DNA of 44,877 nucleotides from Cupriavidus sp. (GCA_031180665.1 JAPSLP010000004.1:185979-230855), one strand, 5' to 3'; numbered from the stretch's first letter, positions 8,883 through 17,895 are shown. Translations and numbers: made by a program. Notes: a model not told the origin generated them from the sequence alone.

Positions 8883-10217
8883 ATGCTGGACTGGTTCAAA
8901 GAGCTATCGCGGATGGAGCGCAAGGGTTTCTACGGCGCCTTTCTCGGTCATGCGGTCGACGTGTTCGACTTCATGATCTATTCCTTCCTGATCTCGACGC
9001 TGCTGACGCAGTGGCAGATGAGCAAATCGACCGCCGGCGCGATCGTCACGTGGACGCTGGTGTCGTCGCTGGTCGGCGCGATCGGGGCCGGCATGCTGGC
9101 CGACCGCTATGGCCGCGTGCGCGTACTGCGCTGGACCATCGTGGTCTTCACCGTCGCCTGCTTCCTCTGCGGGCTGGCCAATTCGCCCGAGCAACTGATG
9201 CTGTTCCGCATGATCCAGGGCATCGGCTTCGGCGGCGAATCGTCGCTGTGCATGGTGCTGGTGACGGAGATGATCCGCAACCCGGCGCACCGCGGCAAAT
9301 ACTCGGGCTTCACCGCGAGCAGCTATTCGTTCGGCTGGGGCGCGGCGGCGCTGGCCTATGGCCTGACCTTCAGCCTGTTCCCGGCGGAGACGGCCTGGCG
9401 CGTCTGCTTCTTCCTCGGCATCGTGCCGGCGCTGGTGGTGTTCTATCTGCGCCGCAACCTCGACGAGCCCGAGGTCTTCGTCAAGACCCGGGCCGAGCGC
9501 GCCGCGCAACGCGGCTCGGCGGTGCATGAGCTGAGCCGCCTGGTGCGGCGGCCGCTGCTGCGCAAGACCGTGCTGTGCAGCCTGCTGTCGGGCGGCATGC
9601 TGGGTGCCTACTACGCGATCGCGACGTGGCTGCCGACCTTCCTGAAGACCGAGCGCGGCCTGTCCGTCTTCGGCACCAGCTCCTACCTGGCGGTGACCAT
9701 CCTCGGTTCGCTGGTCGGCTACGTGGCGGGCGCCTACGCGACCGACCGCCTGGGGCGCCGGCCGACCTATGTGCTGTTCGCCGCCGGCGCGTTCGTGATG
9801 GCGCTGATCTATATGGTGATCCCGGTCTCCAACCTGTCGATGCTGTTTCTCGGCTTTCCGCTTGGCGTGCTGATGCAAGGCGTGTTCTCCGGCATCGGCG
9901 CGACCATCTCGGAGTCGTACCCCAACGATATCCGCGCCACCGGCTACGGCGTTTCGTACAACCTCGGGCGAGTGATCGGCTCCTTCTTCCCGCTGTCGGT
10001 CGGCTGGCTCAGCTCCGGCCGGACCTCGCTGCCGCTGGCCATTGCCATCGTCGCCGGCGCCGGCTATGCGCTGGTCGTGTTCGCCGCGCTGATGCTGCCG
10101 GAAACCACCGGCATGGATCTGGACAAGGCCGGGGGCGATGAAGCCGATCGGGACGAGACGGCGCCCGGCAAGGTCGGGCTGGCGCCCGCGCCGGGCGTCG
10201 GCGGCACCGTGGCCTGA
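8883..10217 (+). CDS. MFS transporter (metabolite:H+ symporter type)
   Basis: A 444-residue, 12-helix major facilitator protein. The N-terminus has the GHAVDVFDFMIYSFL first helix with paired Asp, typical of AAHS/MHS-like acid symporters, the loop 2-3 signature GMLADRYGRVRVLRWT, and a second-half repeat TDRLGRRPTYVLF. The C-terminus is a charged tail (DEADRDE). AAGGAG precedes the ATG. It is the last gene of the amidase unit, 115 bases downstream, and likely imports the amide or its acid. The exact substrate cannot be read from sequence. Confidence 0.9.
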   Translation: MLDWFKELSRMERKGFYGAFLGHAVDVFDFMIYSFLISTLLTQWQMSKSTAGAIVTWTLVSSLVGAIGAGMLADRYGRVRVLRWTIVVFTVACFLCGLANSPEQLMLFRMIQGIGFGGESSLCMVLVTEMIRNPAHRGKYSGFTASSYSFGWGAAALAYGLTFSLFPAETAWRVCFFLGIVPALVVFYLRRNLDEPEVFVKTRAERAAQRGSAVHELSRLVRRPLLRKTVLCSLLSGGMLGAYYAIATWLPTFLKTERGLSVFGTSSYLAVTILGSLVGYVAGAYATDRLGRRPTYVLFAAGAFVMALIYMVIPVSNLSMLFLGFPLGVLMQGVFSGIGATISESYPNDIRATGYGVSYNLGRVIGSFFPLSVGWLSSGRTSLPLAIAIVAGAGYALVVFAALMLPETTGMDLDKAGGDEADRDETAPGKVGLAPAPGVGGTVA

Positions 10218-10251
10218 CCCGGCCGAGCCCGCACAGATCGCGCAAAGCGGA

Positions 10252-10287
10252 GGCCACTGAGGGGCAACTGAGGGGCAACTGAGGCGC
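10252..10287. repeat. 12-bp direct repeat downstream of the MFS gene
   Basis: ACTGAGGGGCAA occurs twice, followed by a diverged partial third copy (ACTGAGGCGCAA), starting about 40 bases after the MFS stop codon. Confidence 0.75.
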
Positions 10288-10300
10288 AAATCGAGACGAA

Positions 10301-10326
10301 CGGGCAGGGCAGCCGTGCCCTGCCCG
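10301..10326 (+). terminator. Hairpin, possible terminator of the amidase-MFS unit
   Basis: A perfect 11-bp stem CGGGCAGGGCA / TGCCCTGCCCG with a GCCG loop. No U-tract follows, so termination would need Rho or the stem alone. The rest of the gap up to 10487 holds a candidate -10 TACAAT at 10393-10398 without a clear -35, and a CGTCA-N6-TGACG inverted repeat (10433-10448). Confidence 0.55.
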
Positions 10327-10487
10327 ATACCCAAATCGTCACGTTTTCGGGAACAACCTAGGGCTAACCCTGTCCATGCGATTGCATTCGGTTACAATGC
10401 CGCACTTGCGTCTTATTACGCAGAGCACTAACCGTCATATTTCTGACGTCGTGCCCTTGCCTGCATACCGACGCCAACTTCCCCTTC

Positions 10488-10940
10488 ATGCGAGCCTTAC
10501 TACCGTTTCTGATCGCGGCCTGCCTGTTCCTGCTCTCCTTTGGAGCGCAGGCCAGCACGCGTCTGGACGCGGCGGCGGGGCTCGGACCCGGCCAGATGCG
10601 GGTCGGGCCGCTGGTCTGCAGCATGGCGGCGGTCGCCGCCGTTGCGGCCCGCGGACTTTCCGGCGATGAAGACGGCAGCCGCATCGTCGCACCGGGCGAC
10701 GACGGCATTCATGTCGACGACGCCGTAGAGTCCGCGCCCTCGCCGGGCTACTGCAATATCTGGTCGGCGGATCTGCTCGATCCGCCCGACGTGCTCGACG
10801 AGATCGAGGAGTCCAGCGCGCTGTTCGCCCTGCCGGCGGCGCCGCTCGAATTGCCTTCCGGCGATGTCTCTCCCCCTCGCCACGGCCGCGCGCCGCCACT
10901 GCCTGCGGCGCTGTTCAAGCCCCCCATCCTCACTGCCTGA
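10488..10940 (+). CDS. Putative exported protein upstream of the RND efflux operon
   Basis: 150 residues. A Sec signal peptide is visible: MRALLPFLIAACLFLLSFGAQA, with likely cleavage after AQA. The mature part is acidic in the middle (DEIEESSALF) and Pro-rich at the end. It has two Cys (residues 44 and 84) and few His or Met, so it lacks an obvious metal-binding tract and does not look like CzcE or CzcI, the small periplasmic proteins of Czc loci. The ribosome site is poor. It is followed by a 9-bp hairpin and a terminator-like stem before the efflux genes. Position suggests a regulatory or metal-related periplasmic role; this is inference only. Confidence 0.6.
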   Translation: MRALLPFLIAACLFLLSFGAQASTRLDAAAGLGPGQMRVGPLVCSMAAVAAVAARGLSGDEDGSRIVAPGDDGIHVDDAVESAPSPGYCNIWSADLLDPPDVLDEIEESSALFALPAAPLELPSGDVSPPRHGRAPPLPAALFKPPILTA

Positions 10941-10950
10941 TTGCTGACGC

Positions 10951-10977
10951 GCCGGTCCGGTCCTTTGTCGGACCGGC
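10951..10977 (+). other. Intercistronic hairpin
   Basis: A 9-bp perfect stem GCCGGTCCG / CGGACCGGC with a 9-base loop, 11 bases after the exported-protein stop. No U-tract follows it. Confidence 0.6.
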
Positions 10978-11057
10978 CGCGCCTCCTATCTGCGTGTCTT
11001 GCTCGCGGCGTTCGCTGCCGTGGGCCGTGTGCTTGTCGCGGTAACGCCGTCCGCGCG

Positions 11058-11085
11058 AAGCCGGCATGCAGTGGTCCGGCTTTTT
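11058..11085 (+). terminator. Terminator-like hairpin just before the efflux operon start
   Basis: AAGCCGG (11058-11064) pairs with CCGGCTT (11076-11082) around an 11-base loop, and the run TTTTT (11081-11085) follows. It ends 9 bases before the ATG of the outer-membrane factor and occupies the place where a Shine-Dalgarno would be. It could attenuate transcription into the efflux genes. Confidence 0.6.
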
Positions 11086-11094
11086 CTCGTTGCC

Positions 11095-12384
11095 ATGAAG
11101 ATCTCTACGCTTACCCTGATAGCGTCGCTTTCGCTTGGGGTGTCGTCGGCCTTTGCTGCCGATGCCTTCTCGCTGGAGCAACTGCTTTCCCTGTCCCAGA
11201 ACTCGAACAAGGGCGTGGTCGCCGCGCACGCCGGCGTGGACGCTGCCAGCGCCGCCGTCACCAGCGCGGGCGCCTATCCGAATCCCCAGGTCGAAATGAT
11301 GTACGGCCGCCTGCGCGGCCGGCAGGCCGGCGTGGCCGAGGGAAACACGCCAAGCTTCTCCATCACGCAGCGCCTGGACTACCCCCAGCAACGCAGCCTG
11401 CGCCGCTCGATCGCCGAGCGCAATCTCGACGCGACGGAAGCCGGTCTGCAGGCCTTCTACGCCGACCTGGCCGGCCGGGTCAAAACCGGCTACTTCGGCG
11501 TGCTGCGCCGCGAGAGCGAACTGGCGGCGGCCCGGGAAGACCTGGCGATGATGAAGCAGGTTCATTCGCGGGCGCGTCTGCGGGTCGAAGTTGGCGAGGC
11601 GCCGCGCTATGAGCTGATCCGTGCCGAGACCGAGCTGCTGGCCGCACAGAAGTCGCTGCAGAGCGCCGAATACCGCGTGGATCAGGCCAAGGCGGCGCTG
11701 CGCCAGCAGGTCGGCGGCGCGCTGCCGCCCAAGTTCGCGCTGGCCGGCAGCCTCGGCCAGCTTCCCAGCGTGCCGGACCTGGCCGTGATGCGCGAGCGGC
11801 TGAGCACCGCCAATGCCGAACTGGTCCAGCGCCGCATGGAGCTGGAACGCGCCAATCTGTCCGTCGACTACCAGCGCTCGTTGCGGCTGCCGGAGCTGGC
11901 CGTGCGCGCCAGCACCACGCGCGAACCCGACAACAGCGTCTCGCAGGTCGGCCTGGTGCTGACCATTCCGCTGTGGGACCGCCGCAAGGGCCCGGTGGGC
12001 GAGGCGGTCGCGCAGGCCACGCAGGCGCGCAACGCCTATGAGCTGCGCGAATTCGAGCTGGGCCAGGAACTGGAGTCGGCCTATCGCCAGCTCGAAATCA
12101 CCCAGGCCCAGGTCACCGCGCTGGAGTCCGGCATCGTGCGCGAAGCCGAGAACGCGCTGCAGGTGGCGCAGGCCGCCTACCGCTACGGCGAGCGCGGCAT
12201 CCTCGAAGTCATCGATGCCCAGCGCACGCTGCGCAACGCGCGCAACGAACTGATCGCCGCGCAATACGACCAGCAGATGGCCGTGATCCAGATCGAACGC
12301 CTGCTGTCGATGGCGCCCGGGATGACCCCGCCGGGCATGGCCCCGACCGCCGCGACCTTCTCCACCGAATCGAAACAAGACTGA
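11095..12384 (+). CDS. Outer-membrane efflux protein (TolC/CzcC family)
   Basis: 429 residues. The Sec signal peptide is MKISTLTLIASLSLGVSSAFA, cleaved before ADAFSLEQLL. Two OEP repeats follow, with long heptad-rich helices (AAREDLAMMKQVHSRARLRVEVGEAPRYELIRAE; later YELREFELGQELESAYRQLEITQAQ and YRYGERGILEVIDAQRTLRNARNEL). The GEAPRYELIRAETELL and GILEVIDAQRTL motifs are typical of CzcC-type members. It forms the trimeric outer-membrane channel of the RND pump encoded downstream. ATG 11095 is chosen because it gives a proper signal peptide; an in-frame ATG at 10999 would add 32 unlikely residues and run through the hairpin. No Shine-Dalgarno is visible. Two bases separate it from the next gene. 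Confidence 0.92.
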   Translation: MKISTLTLIASLSLGVSSAFAADAFSLEQLLSLSQNSNKGVVAAHAGVDAASAAVTSAGAYPNPQVEMMYGRLRGRQAGVAEGNTPSFSITQRLDYPQQRSLRRSIAERNLDATEAGLQAFYADLAGRVKTGYFGVLRRESELAAAREDLAMMKQVHSRARLRVEVGEAPRYELIRAETELLAAQKSLQSAEYRVDQAKAALRQQVGGALPPKFALAGSLGQLPSVPDLAVMRERLSTANAELVQRRMELERANLSVDYQRSLRLPELAVRASTTREPDNSVSQVGLVLTIPLWDRRKGPVGEAVAQATQARNAYELREFELGQELESAYRQLEITQAQVTALESGIVREAENALQVAQAAYRYGERGILEVIDAQRTLRNARNELIAAQYDQQMAVIQIERLLSMAPGMTPPGMAPTAATFSTESKQD

Positions 12385-12386
12385 CC

Positions 12387-13547
12387 ATGCGCCCCTTTTC
12401 CTTCCGTACCCTGGCGGTGGCTGCCGCCATGATGTTGACGCTTGCGGCCTGTTCCGAAGAACCGCCGCCCGCCGCCGAGGCGCCCAAGCTGCCGCCCGGG
12501 GTCGTCAAGCCCGAGCCGTCGCTGCAGCAGCAGCTCAAGGTCGCGCCCGTGGCCACCAGCCCGTTCAGCGAGATGCTGCATGTGGCCGGTCGTATCGATT
12601 TCGATGAGCAGCGCGTTGCGCGCATCGGCGCGTCCGTGACCGGGCGCGTGACCGATCTCTACGCGATGCCCGGCCAGGAAGTCAAAGCCGGCCAGGTGCT
12701 GGCGCGCCTGCACAGCAGCGAGCTGGGCGCCGCGCAGATGTCGTACCTGAAGGCGCTGGCGCAAACGCAGTTGCAGGCGCAGAACGCCGAGCGCGCCCGC
12801 CAGCTGTTCGCCGCCGACGTGATCGGCCGCGGCGAACTGCAGCGCCGCGAGAGCGAATATGCGATCGCCCAGGCCGAAATGAATGCCTATCGCGACCAGC
12901 TGCGCGTGCTGGGCATGTCGAAGGCGGCCATCGCCGAGCTGTCCAAGGGCGGCAGCATCAATTCGTATTCGCCGGTGTATTCGAGCATCAGCGGCACCGT
13001 GGTCGAGCGCAAGGTCGCGCAGGGGCAGGTGGTGCAGCCCGCCGATTCGCTGTACACGGTGGCCGACCTGTCGCGCGTCTGGGTCGTGGCCGAGGTGCCC
13101 GAGCAGCAGGCCGCGCTGGTGGCCGAAGGGCAGACCGTCGAGATCGACGTGCCGTCGCTGGCCGCCGGCACGGGCCGCAGCCGGATCGCCGGCAAGCTGA
13201 TCTATGTGGGCCGCACGGTCAATCCCGAATCGCGCACGGTGCTGGTGCGCACCGAGCTCGAGAACCGCGAGGGACGCCTGAAGCCGGCGATGCTGGCCAG
13301 CATGGTGATCGCCAGCCGGCCCACCGAGCGGCTGGTGGTGCCGGGATCCGCCGTGGTGCGCGATGGCAACGAAGAACAGGTCTACGTCGAGCAGGGCGAG
13401 GGCCTGTATCGCGCCGTGCCGGTCAAGCTGGGCGCCGAGAGCGACGGCATGCGCGTGGTACAGAGCGGCGTCAAGGCGGGCGACCGCATCGTGGTCAATG
13501 GCGCCTTCCATCTGGATAACGAGCGCAAGCGCCTCGAGCAAGGTTGA
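12387..13547 (+). CDS. RND periplasmic adaptor (membrane fusion) lipoprotein, CzcB-like
   Basis: 386 residues. A lipoprotein signal peptide ends in LTLAAC (Cys at residue 22). The order is that of HlyD-like adaptors: a lipoyl half (VTGRVTDLYAMPGQEVKAGQVLARL), a helical hairpin (residues about 110-175), a second lipoyl half (YSPVYSSISGTVVERKVAQGQVV), a beta-barrel (VWVVAEVPEQQAALVAEGQTVEI), and the membrane-proximal GSAVVRDGNEEQVYVEQ. It links the pump to the outer-membrane channel. No His-rich metal-binding N-terminus is seen, unlike CusB (Met-rich) or some CzcB. Tightly coupled with its neighbours. Confidence 0.93.
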   Translation: MRPFSFRTLAVAAAMMLTLAACSEEPPPAAEAPKLPPGVVKPEPSLQQQLKVAPVATSPFSEMLHVAGRIDFDEQRVARIGASVTGRVTDLYAMPGQEVKAGQVLARLHSSELGAAQMSYLKALAQTQLQAQNAERARQLFAADVIGRGELQRRESEYAIAQAEMNAYRDQLRVLGMSKAAIAELSKGGSINSYSPVYSSISGTVVERKVAQGQVVQPADSLYTVADLSRVWVVAEVPEQQAALVAEGQTVEIDVPSLAAGTGRSRIAGKLIYVGRTVNPESRTVLVRTELENREGRLKPAMLASMVIASRPTERLVVPGSAVVRDGNEEQVYVEQGEGLYRAVPVKLGAESDGMRVVQSGVKAGDRIVVNGAFHLDNERKRLEQG

Positions 13548-13552
13548 CCACG

Positions 13553-16500
13553 ATGATCCAATCCCTAGTCCAAGCTGCCATCAAACAGCGGCTCGTGGTC
13601 TGCGTGATCGCGGTCGTGCTGTTCTTCTTCGGGTTGCGCGCCGCCGGCAAGCTGTCGGTCGACGCCTTCCCCGATGTGACCAACGTGCAGGTGCAGATCG
13701 CCACCGAGGCGGCCGGCCGTTCGCCGGAAGAGGTCGAGCGCTTCGTCACCGTGCCGATCGAGATCGCGATGACCGGCCTGCCCGGGCTGGTCGAGATGCG
13801 TTCGCTGAACAAGGCGGGCCTGTCGCTGATCACGCTGGTGTTTACCGATGCCACGGACGTGTATTTCGCGCGCCAGCTCGTGATGGAGCGGCTGATCGAG
13901 GTCGGCGGGCGTATGCCGGAAGGCGTCTCGCCGGTGCTTGGCCCGGTCTCCACCGGTCTGGGCGAGGTCTACCAGTACACGCTGGACCGCGTCGACGACG
14001 GCGATCGTGAACTGACGCAGGAGGAGCTGTCCGAGCGCCGTATCGTGCAGGACTGGGTCGTGCGTCCGCTGCTGCGCTCGATTCCGGGCGTGGCCGAGAT
14101 CAATTCCCAGGGCGGCTACGTCAAGCAGTACCAGGCCCTGATCAACCCGGACCGCATGCGCCACTACGGCATCTCGGTGCAGCAGGTGTACCAGGCGCTC
14201 GCGCAGAACAACGCCAACTCGGGCGGCGGCGTGCTGCCGCACTATGCCGAGCAGTACCTGATCCGCGGCGTGGGCCTGGCGCAGGGCGTCGAGGACCTGA
14301 AGAGCATCGTGCTCAAGGAAGTCAACGGCACGCCGGTCTATCTGCGCGACGTCGCCGAGGTCACCATCGGCCATGAGGTGCGGCAGGGCGCGCTGATCAA
14401 GAACGGCCAGACCGAGGCGGTCGGCGGCATCGTGATGATGATGCGCGGCGGCAACGCCAAGGAAGTCGTCAGCCGCGTCAAGCAGCGCGTCGCCGAGATC
14501 AACGAGCGCGGCATGCTGCCCGGCAAGCTGCAGATCGTGCCGTATTACGACCGCAGCGAACTGGTCGATGCCGCGTTGTGGACGGTGACCAAGGTGCTGC
14601 TCGAAGGCGTGGTGCTGGTGGTGATCGTGCTGTTCCTGTTCCTCGGAGACCTGCGCTCGTCCGTCATCGTGCTGGCCACGCTGGTGCTGACGCCGTTGCT
14701 CACGTTCATGGTGATGAACCAGGTCGGCCTGTCGGCCAACCTGATGTCACTGGGCGGTTTGGCAATCGCCATCGGCCTGATGGTCGACGGCTCCGTGGTG
14801 GTGGTCGAGAACGCGTTCGAGCGATTGGGGCGCAAGGATGAACTGAGCCTGTCGAAGACCGAGGTGCTGGTCAAGGCGGTGCAGGAAGTGGCGACGCCGG
14901 TGATCGTCGGCGTCGGCATCATCATCCTGGTGTTCCTGCCGCTGATGACGCTGACCGGCACCGAGGGCAAGATGTTCGCGCCGCTGGCCTTCACCATCGC
15001 GATCGCGCTGGCGATCTCGCTGGTGCTGTCGCTGACGCTGTCGCCGGTACTGTCGTCCTACATCCTGAAGGGCGGGGCGGAGCACGATACCCGCGTGATC
15101 GCCTTCCTGAAGCGCCACTACCTGCGGATGTTGAAGGTGGCGATGGCGAACAGCCGCAAGACCGTGGTCGCAGCCGTCGTCGCGTTCCTCGGCACGCTGG
15201 CGATCGTGCCGCTGCTCGGTTCGTCGTTCATGCCCGAGATGAAGGAAGGCTCGATCGTTCCCGCGATCGACCGCGTGCCCAACATCTCGCTGGAGGAATC
15301 GATCAAGCTCGAGAAGGAGGCCAACAAGCTGGTGCTCAGCGTGCCGGGCGTCAAGTCGGTGGTCTCCGGCGTCGGTCGCGGCGAAAGCCCGGCGGACCCG
15401 CAGAGCCAGAACGAGTCGACCCCGATCGCCAGCCTGAAGGATCGCGACGAGTGGCCCGAGGGCTGGACACAGGACGACATCGCCGAGCAGATCCGCCAGA
15501 AGCTGCGCGCCATCCCGGGTGTGCAGATCGTGATGGCGCAGCCGATCTCCGACCGGATCGACGAGATGGTCAGCGGCGTGCGTTCGGATATCGCGGTCAA
15601 GATCTTCGGCGACGACCTGGGCAAGCTGCGCGAGCTGGCCGGCGAGGTCGCGCGCGTGGCCGGCGGCATCCAGGGCTCGCAGGACATCCGCATCGAGCGC
15701 ATCACCGGTCAGCAGTACCTGTCGATCGACATCGACCGCCAGGCGATCGCGCGCTACGGACTCAATGTCTCGGACATCCACGACATCATCGAGATCTCGA
15801 TTGGCGGCAAGCGCGCCACCGACATCTTCGAGGGCGAGCGCCGCTTCAGCGCCGCGGTCCGTCTGCCCGAGCGCTTCCGCCACGATGTCCAGTCGATCCG
15901 CCAGCTGCTGGTGACCACGCCCGATGGCATCCAGGTGCCGCTGCAAAGCGTGGCGAAGATCGAGGTCAGCGACGGCCCGGCGCAGATCAGCCGGGAAATG
16001 GCCAAGCGCCGCGTGGTGGTGATGATCAACGTCAAGGACCGCGACCTCGGCGGCTTCGTCGCCGAGCTGCAGCAGGCGGCCGACAGCAAGGTCAAGCTGC
16101 CCGAAGGCTATTACTTCGAGTGGGGCGGCCAGTTCCAGAACATGGAACGCGCGATGGGCCACCTGAAGATCATCGTGCCGATCACGATCGCCGCGATCTT
16201 CTTCCTGCTGTTCCTGCTGTTCAACTCGCTGCGCTTCGCCACGCTGATCATCACGGTGCTGCCGTTCGCATCGATCGGCGGCATCATCGGACTGTTCGTC
16301 ACCGGCGAGTATCTGTCGGTGCCGGCGTCGGTGGGCTTTATCGCGCTATGGGGTATCGCGGTGCTGAACGGCGTGGTGCTGGTGTCCTACATCCGCAATC
16401 TGCGCAACAACGGCATGGACCTCGACGAGGCGGTGATCCACGGCGCCACCATGCGTTTCCGTCCGGTGATGATGACGGCAACCATCGCGCTGCTGGGCCT

Positions 16501-16672
16501 GGTGCCGTTCCTGTTCTCGACGGGACCGGGATCCGAGGTGCAGCGCCCGCTGGCGGTAGTGGTGATCGGCGGCCTGATCACGTCGACGCTGCTGACGCTG
16601 GTGATGGTGCCGACGCTGTATCGCTGGTTCGACGACCGCAAGCCGAATCCGGCGACGGACGAGCCGGTGTAA
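13553..16672 (+). CDS. Heavy-metal efflux RND pump (CzcA/CusA family, HME type)
   Basis: 1039 residues, normal for HME-RND pumps, with 12 expected membrane segments and two large periplasmic loops (about residues 33-340 and 555-870). AFPDVTNVQVQI near the N-terminus and the TM4 motif AIGLMVDGSVVVVEN (residues 406-420) mark the family. Relative to CzcA, Asp402 is replaced by Ala406 while Asp412 and Glu419 (CzcA D408, E415) are kept. The three Met of the CusA copper site are not at the matching places (GSIVPAID; NESTPIAS; RIDEMVSG), so a divalent cation is more likely than Cu/Ag, but specificity is open. ATG 13553 is preferred over a TTG at 13544 that overlaps the adaptor stop. No metal-responsive regulator is adjacent. 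Confidence 0.94.
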   Translation: MIQSLVQAAIKQRLVVCVIAVVLFFFGLRAAGKLSVDAFPDVTNVQVQIATEAAGRSPEEVERFVTVPIEIAMTGLPGLVEMRSLNKAGLSLITLVFTDATDVYFARQLVMERLIEVGGRMPEGVSPVLGPVSTGLGEVYQYTLDRVDDGDRELTQEELSERRIVQDWVVRPLLRSIPGVAEINSQGGYVKQYQALINPDRMRHYGISVQQVYQALAQNNANSGGGVLPHYAEQYLIRGVGLAQGVEDLKSIVLKEVNGTPVYLRDVAEVTIGHEVRQGALIKNGQTEAVGGIVMMMRGGNAKEVVSRVKQRVAEINERGMLPGKLQIVPYYDRSELVDAALWTVTKVLLEGVVLVVIVLFLFLGDLRSSVIVLATLVLTPLLTFMVMNQVGLSANLMSLGGLAIAIGLMVDGSVVVVENAFERLGRKDELSLSKTEVLVKAVQEVATPVIVGVGIIILVFLPLMTLTGTEGKMFAPLAFTIAIALAISLVLSLTLSPVLSSYILKGGAEHDTRVIAFLKRHYLRMLKVAMANSRKTVVAAVVAFLGTLAIVPLLGSSFMPEMKEGSIVPAIDRVPNISLEESIKLEKEANKLVLSVPGVKSVVSGVGRGESPADPQSQNESTPIASLKDRDEWPEGWTQDDIAEQIRQKLRAIPGVQIVMAQPISDRIDEMVSGVRSDIAVKIFGDDLGKLRELAGEVARVAGGIQGSQDIRIERITGQQYLSIDIDRQAIARYGLNVSDIHDIIEISIGGKRATDIFEGERRFSAAVRLPERFRHDVQSIRQLLVTTPDGIQVPLQSVAKIEVSDGPAQISREMAKRRVVVMINVKDRDLGGFVAELQQAADSKVKLPEGYYFEWGGQFQNMERAMGHLKIIVPITIAAIFFLLFLLFNSLRFATLIITVLPFASIGGIIGLFVTGEYLSVPASVGFIALWGIAVLNGVVLVSYIRNLRNNGMDLDEAVIHGATMRFRPVMMTATIALLGLVPFLFSTGPGSEVQRPLAVVVIGGLITSTLLTLVMVPTLYRWFDDRKPNPATDEPV

Positions 16673-16695
16673 GCAAGCCGCACCCGCAGCAAGAC

Positions 16696-16778
16696 CACTG
16701 GGTCCCCGCGTTCGCGGGGCGACGGAATGGGGAGCACAAGGCTTCCACCGTCGTCCTCGCGGAGGCGGGGACCCAGTG
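16696..16778. repeat. Dispersed palindromic repeat, copy 2 (most complete)
   Basis: A paired element. CACTGGGTCCCCGC at the left is the exact reverse complement of GCGGGGACCCAGTG at the right (14 bp). Between them are inner halves CGCGGGGCGACG and CCGTCGTCCTCGCGG. It lies between the RND pump stop and the AraC gene. It matches the other copies in sequence and layout and resembles a BIME-like pair of REP units. Confidence 0.9.
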
Positions 16779-16866
16779 TCTTTCCAGCGTCTCAACCGTC
16801 GTGTCGAGTTTCGCCAGTTCCGGGCAGCGATTACCATCACTGCACTTCGGTGGCTGAAACCTGACC

Positions 16867-17895
16867 ATGACTGCGGCTCAAGACAAAGGCACGACTTCCA
16901 TCAGCCTGGTGCGCGAAGCGATTCTGGTCGCGACGCAGCGCAATCTCGACGTGCATGCTGCCTTGCAGCACGCCGGCATAGCGGCGGAACTGCTCAATGC
17001 CCCGCGGGCCCGTGTGCCGGCACTGGCATTCTCCCGGCTGTGGGCCGCTCTGGCCGACTTGATGGATGACGAGTTCTTCGGCCTGGACAGCCATCCGATG
17101 CGCCGGGGCAGCTATGCGCTGATGTGCCACGCGGTACTCCATGCCGACAACCTCGAACACGCGCTGCGCCGCATGCTGCGATTCCTGCGCGCGATTCTGA
17201 ACGATCTCCATGGCGAGCTGCGCTGCGAAGGCGAGCATGCCGTGATCGTGCTGCACGATCGCGGCGTCACGCGCCGGCTGTTCGCCTACGGCACGTGGTT
17301 CATTCTCGTGCATGGCTTGGCCTGCTGGCTCGCACGCAGGCGCATCCCCGTGATTGCCATGACGTTCCGTGCGCCGGCCCCGGTCGATGACAGCGATTAC
17401 CGGATGCGGTTCTGCGAGGAGGTAACCTTCTCCGCCACCGAGACGCTGATCCGCTTCGATCGCAGCTTCCTGGAGCTGAAACTGATGGAAACGGAAAGCA
17501 CGCTGCGTGCATTCCTGGAGGCGGCGCCGGCCAACATCCTGGTGAAGTACCGCAATCGGGCCAGCACGACTGCCTTGATCCGCCGCCGCTTGCGAAACCA
17601 GTTGCCGGACGAATGGCCGGATCTGGATACGCTGGCCCAATTGCTCAATATGTCGTCCGCCACGCTGCAGCGCCGGCTGCTGGCGGAAGGCGCGAACTAC
17701 CGGCAATTGAAGGACGAGTTGCGCCGCGACATCGCCATCGAGCTGTTTTCCAGCACCGACCTGACCGTCGCCGAAGTGGCGGCGCGGACCGGGTTCCAGG
17801 AAACCAGCGCCTTTCACCGCGCCTTCCGCAAGTGGACCGGCGCGAGCCCGGGACTCTACCGGCAGGGCAAGGGCGCCGCAGCGCGATCGGCCTGA
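16867..17895 (+). CDS. AraC-family transcriptional regulator
   Basis: 342 residues. The N-terminal two thirds are an arabinose-binding-domain type (OruR/ArgR-like) ligand region (VREAILVATQRNLDVHAALQHAGI, then FGLDSHPMRRGSYALMCHAVLHA). The C-terminal double helix-turn-helix is clear: PDLDTLAQLLNMSSATLQRRLLAEGANYRQLKDELR, then LTVAEVAARTGFQETSAFHRAFRKWTGASPGLYR. No good ribosome site is seen. It lies upstream of, and on the same strand as, the esterase-transporter-ligase genes, and is their likely activator. Confidence 0.92.
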   Translation: MTAAQDKGTTSISLVREAILVATQRNLDVHAALQHAGIAAELLNAPRARVPALAFSRLWAALADLMDDEFFGLDSHPMRRGSYALMCHAVLHADNLEHALRRMLRFLRAILNDLHGELRCEGEHAVIVLHDRGVTRRLFAYGTWFILVHGLACWLARRRIPVIAMTFRAPAPVDDSDYRMRFCEEVTFSATETLIRFDRSFLELKLMETESTLRAFLEAAPANILVKYRNRASTTALIRRRLRNQLPDEWPDLDTLAQLLNMSSATLQRRLLAEGANYRQLKDELRRDIAIELFSSTDLTVAEVAARTGFQETSAFHRAFRKWTGASPGLYRQGKGAAARSA

